This document shows, one piece after another, positions 43,665 through 43,882 of a stretch of DNA of 43,882 nt; position 1 is the stretch's first letter, and every line of letters starts with the position of its first letter. The DNA is from a bacterium (lineage in GTDB: Bacteria; Bacillota; Sulfobacillia; UBA995). The stretch spans positions 1 through 43,882 of the forward strand of contig JAVHLP010000014.1 in NCBI GenBank assembly GCA_031082145.1, read 5' to 3'. The position numbers were made by a program, and so were the translations under genes. The notes beneath the pieces were generated by a model, which saw only the letters and a list, made by a program, of their open reading frames with translations, had not been told where the DNA came from and searched no databases.

Positions 43665-43882
43665 TTGGACCCGATCTCCCGGGTACGGCTGGCCATCCAG
43701 GGGGAGGCGACCGACCGCCCTCCCCGGGGTGAGTTGCAGTTCGGCCAGTTGTTGGCGGAGCGGCTGGCCGGGGGGGTCGCCGGCGCGGCAATCCGGCTGG
43801 GTTTCGACTTCTATGGCGTGGTAGCCCGGGCCGCCGGCCGGCGGGCCCGGGCCATCCTGTGTGACGAGGTCCGCTCCCTGCG
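43665..43882 (+). CDS. N-terminal fragment, possibly uroporphyrinogen decarboxylase-family protein
   Basis: The frame opens at TTG 43665, two bases after the foldase stop, and runs off the window after 72 codons. No strong ribosome binding site is visible, so the start may rely on coupling to the previous gene. The sequence SRVRLAIQGEATDRPPRGEL, with Arg, Gly, Asp-Arg-x-Pro and Gly-Glu, resembles the start of UroD-like corrinoid or methyl-transfer proteins. The conserved active-site part is outside the window, so the family is only a suggestion. Confidence 0.45.
   Translation, partial: MDPISRVRLAIQGEATDRPPRGELQFGQLLAERLAGGVAGAAIRLGFDFYGVVARAAGRRARAILCDEVRSL

Overview
The window is about 44 kb of high-G+C bacterial DNA. 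Genes are tightly packed, GTG and TTG starts are common, and purine-rich ribosome binding sites are strong. It is dominated by one 23-kb co-directional cluster (5931-29035) for the carbonyl and methyl branches of the Wood-Ljungdahl pathway, so the organism is probably a strict anaerobe living as an acetogen, syntroph or autotroph. The order cooC-acsA-acsB-acsC-acsV-acsF-acsD-acsE followed by hdr genes and metV-metF is the Moorella-like bacterial layout. Together with a YhaO/YhaN pair and a PrsA-like foldase, this suggests a high-G+C member of the Bacillota. There is no rRNA or other taxonomic marker here, so another anaerobic phylum is possible.

Layout. 1-2837: the end of a secreted PKD-like protein, a beta-propeller lipoprotein and a small HEVGH membrane metalloprotease. 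2901-5855: a MoxR AAA+ ATPase, a CoxE-type VWA protein and a DUF3786 protein directly upstream of the carbon-fixation operon, possibly involved in maturation. 5931-16757: CODH/ACS, the corrinoid protein, its activator, two nickel-insertion ATPases and the methyltransferase. 16771-27436: electron-transfer genes, almost all joined by 4-base stop/start overlaps: two HdrA/Qmo-like flavoproteins, a reduced MvhD, HdrC, a 1465-residue HdrA-NfnB-HdrA fusion, a complete MvhD, and FlxC, FlxB and FlxA-like subunits. 27453-29035: metV and metF. A perfect 11-bp inverted repeat closes the cluster.

29084-43882 is ordinary accessory and housekeeping content. It holds an exported protein of unknown function, a lower-G+C MazG-like pyrophosphohydrolase, a YeiH-type transporter, an SdpI/DUF1648 membrane protein, an acyl-CoA ligase converging on a truncated metallo-beta-lactamase-fold gene, the yhaO-yhaN-like pair, a B12-binding radical SAM protein that seems to start at CTG, an S9 peptidase, a DRG-like GTPase with a TGS domain, a PrsA-like foldase and the start of a UroD-family-like gene.

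How it works together (inference). CO2 is reduced to CO by AcsA and joined to a methyl group and CoA by AcsB. The methyl group arrives from methyl-tetrahydrofolate through AcsE and the corrinoid protein AcsCD, which AcsV reactivates. Methyl-tetrahydrofolate is made by MetVF. The most interesting proposal is that MetVF is the terminal acceptor of a large flavin-based bifurcating complex that has an NAD(H) module (FlxA), a second NADP-type module fused inside HdrA, and no HdrB heterodisulfide subunit.
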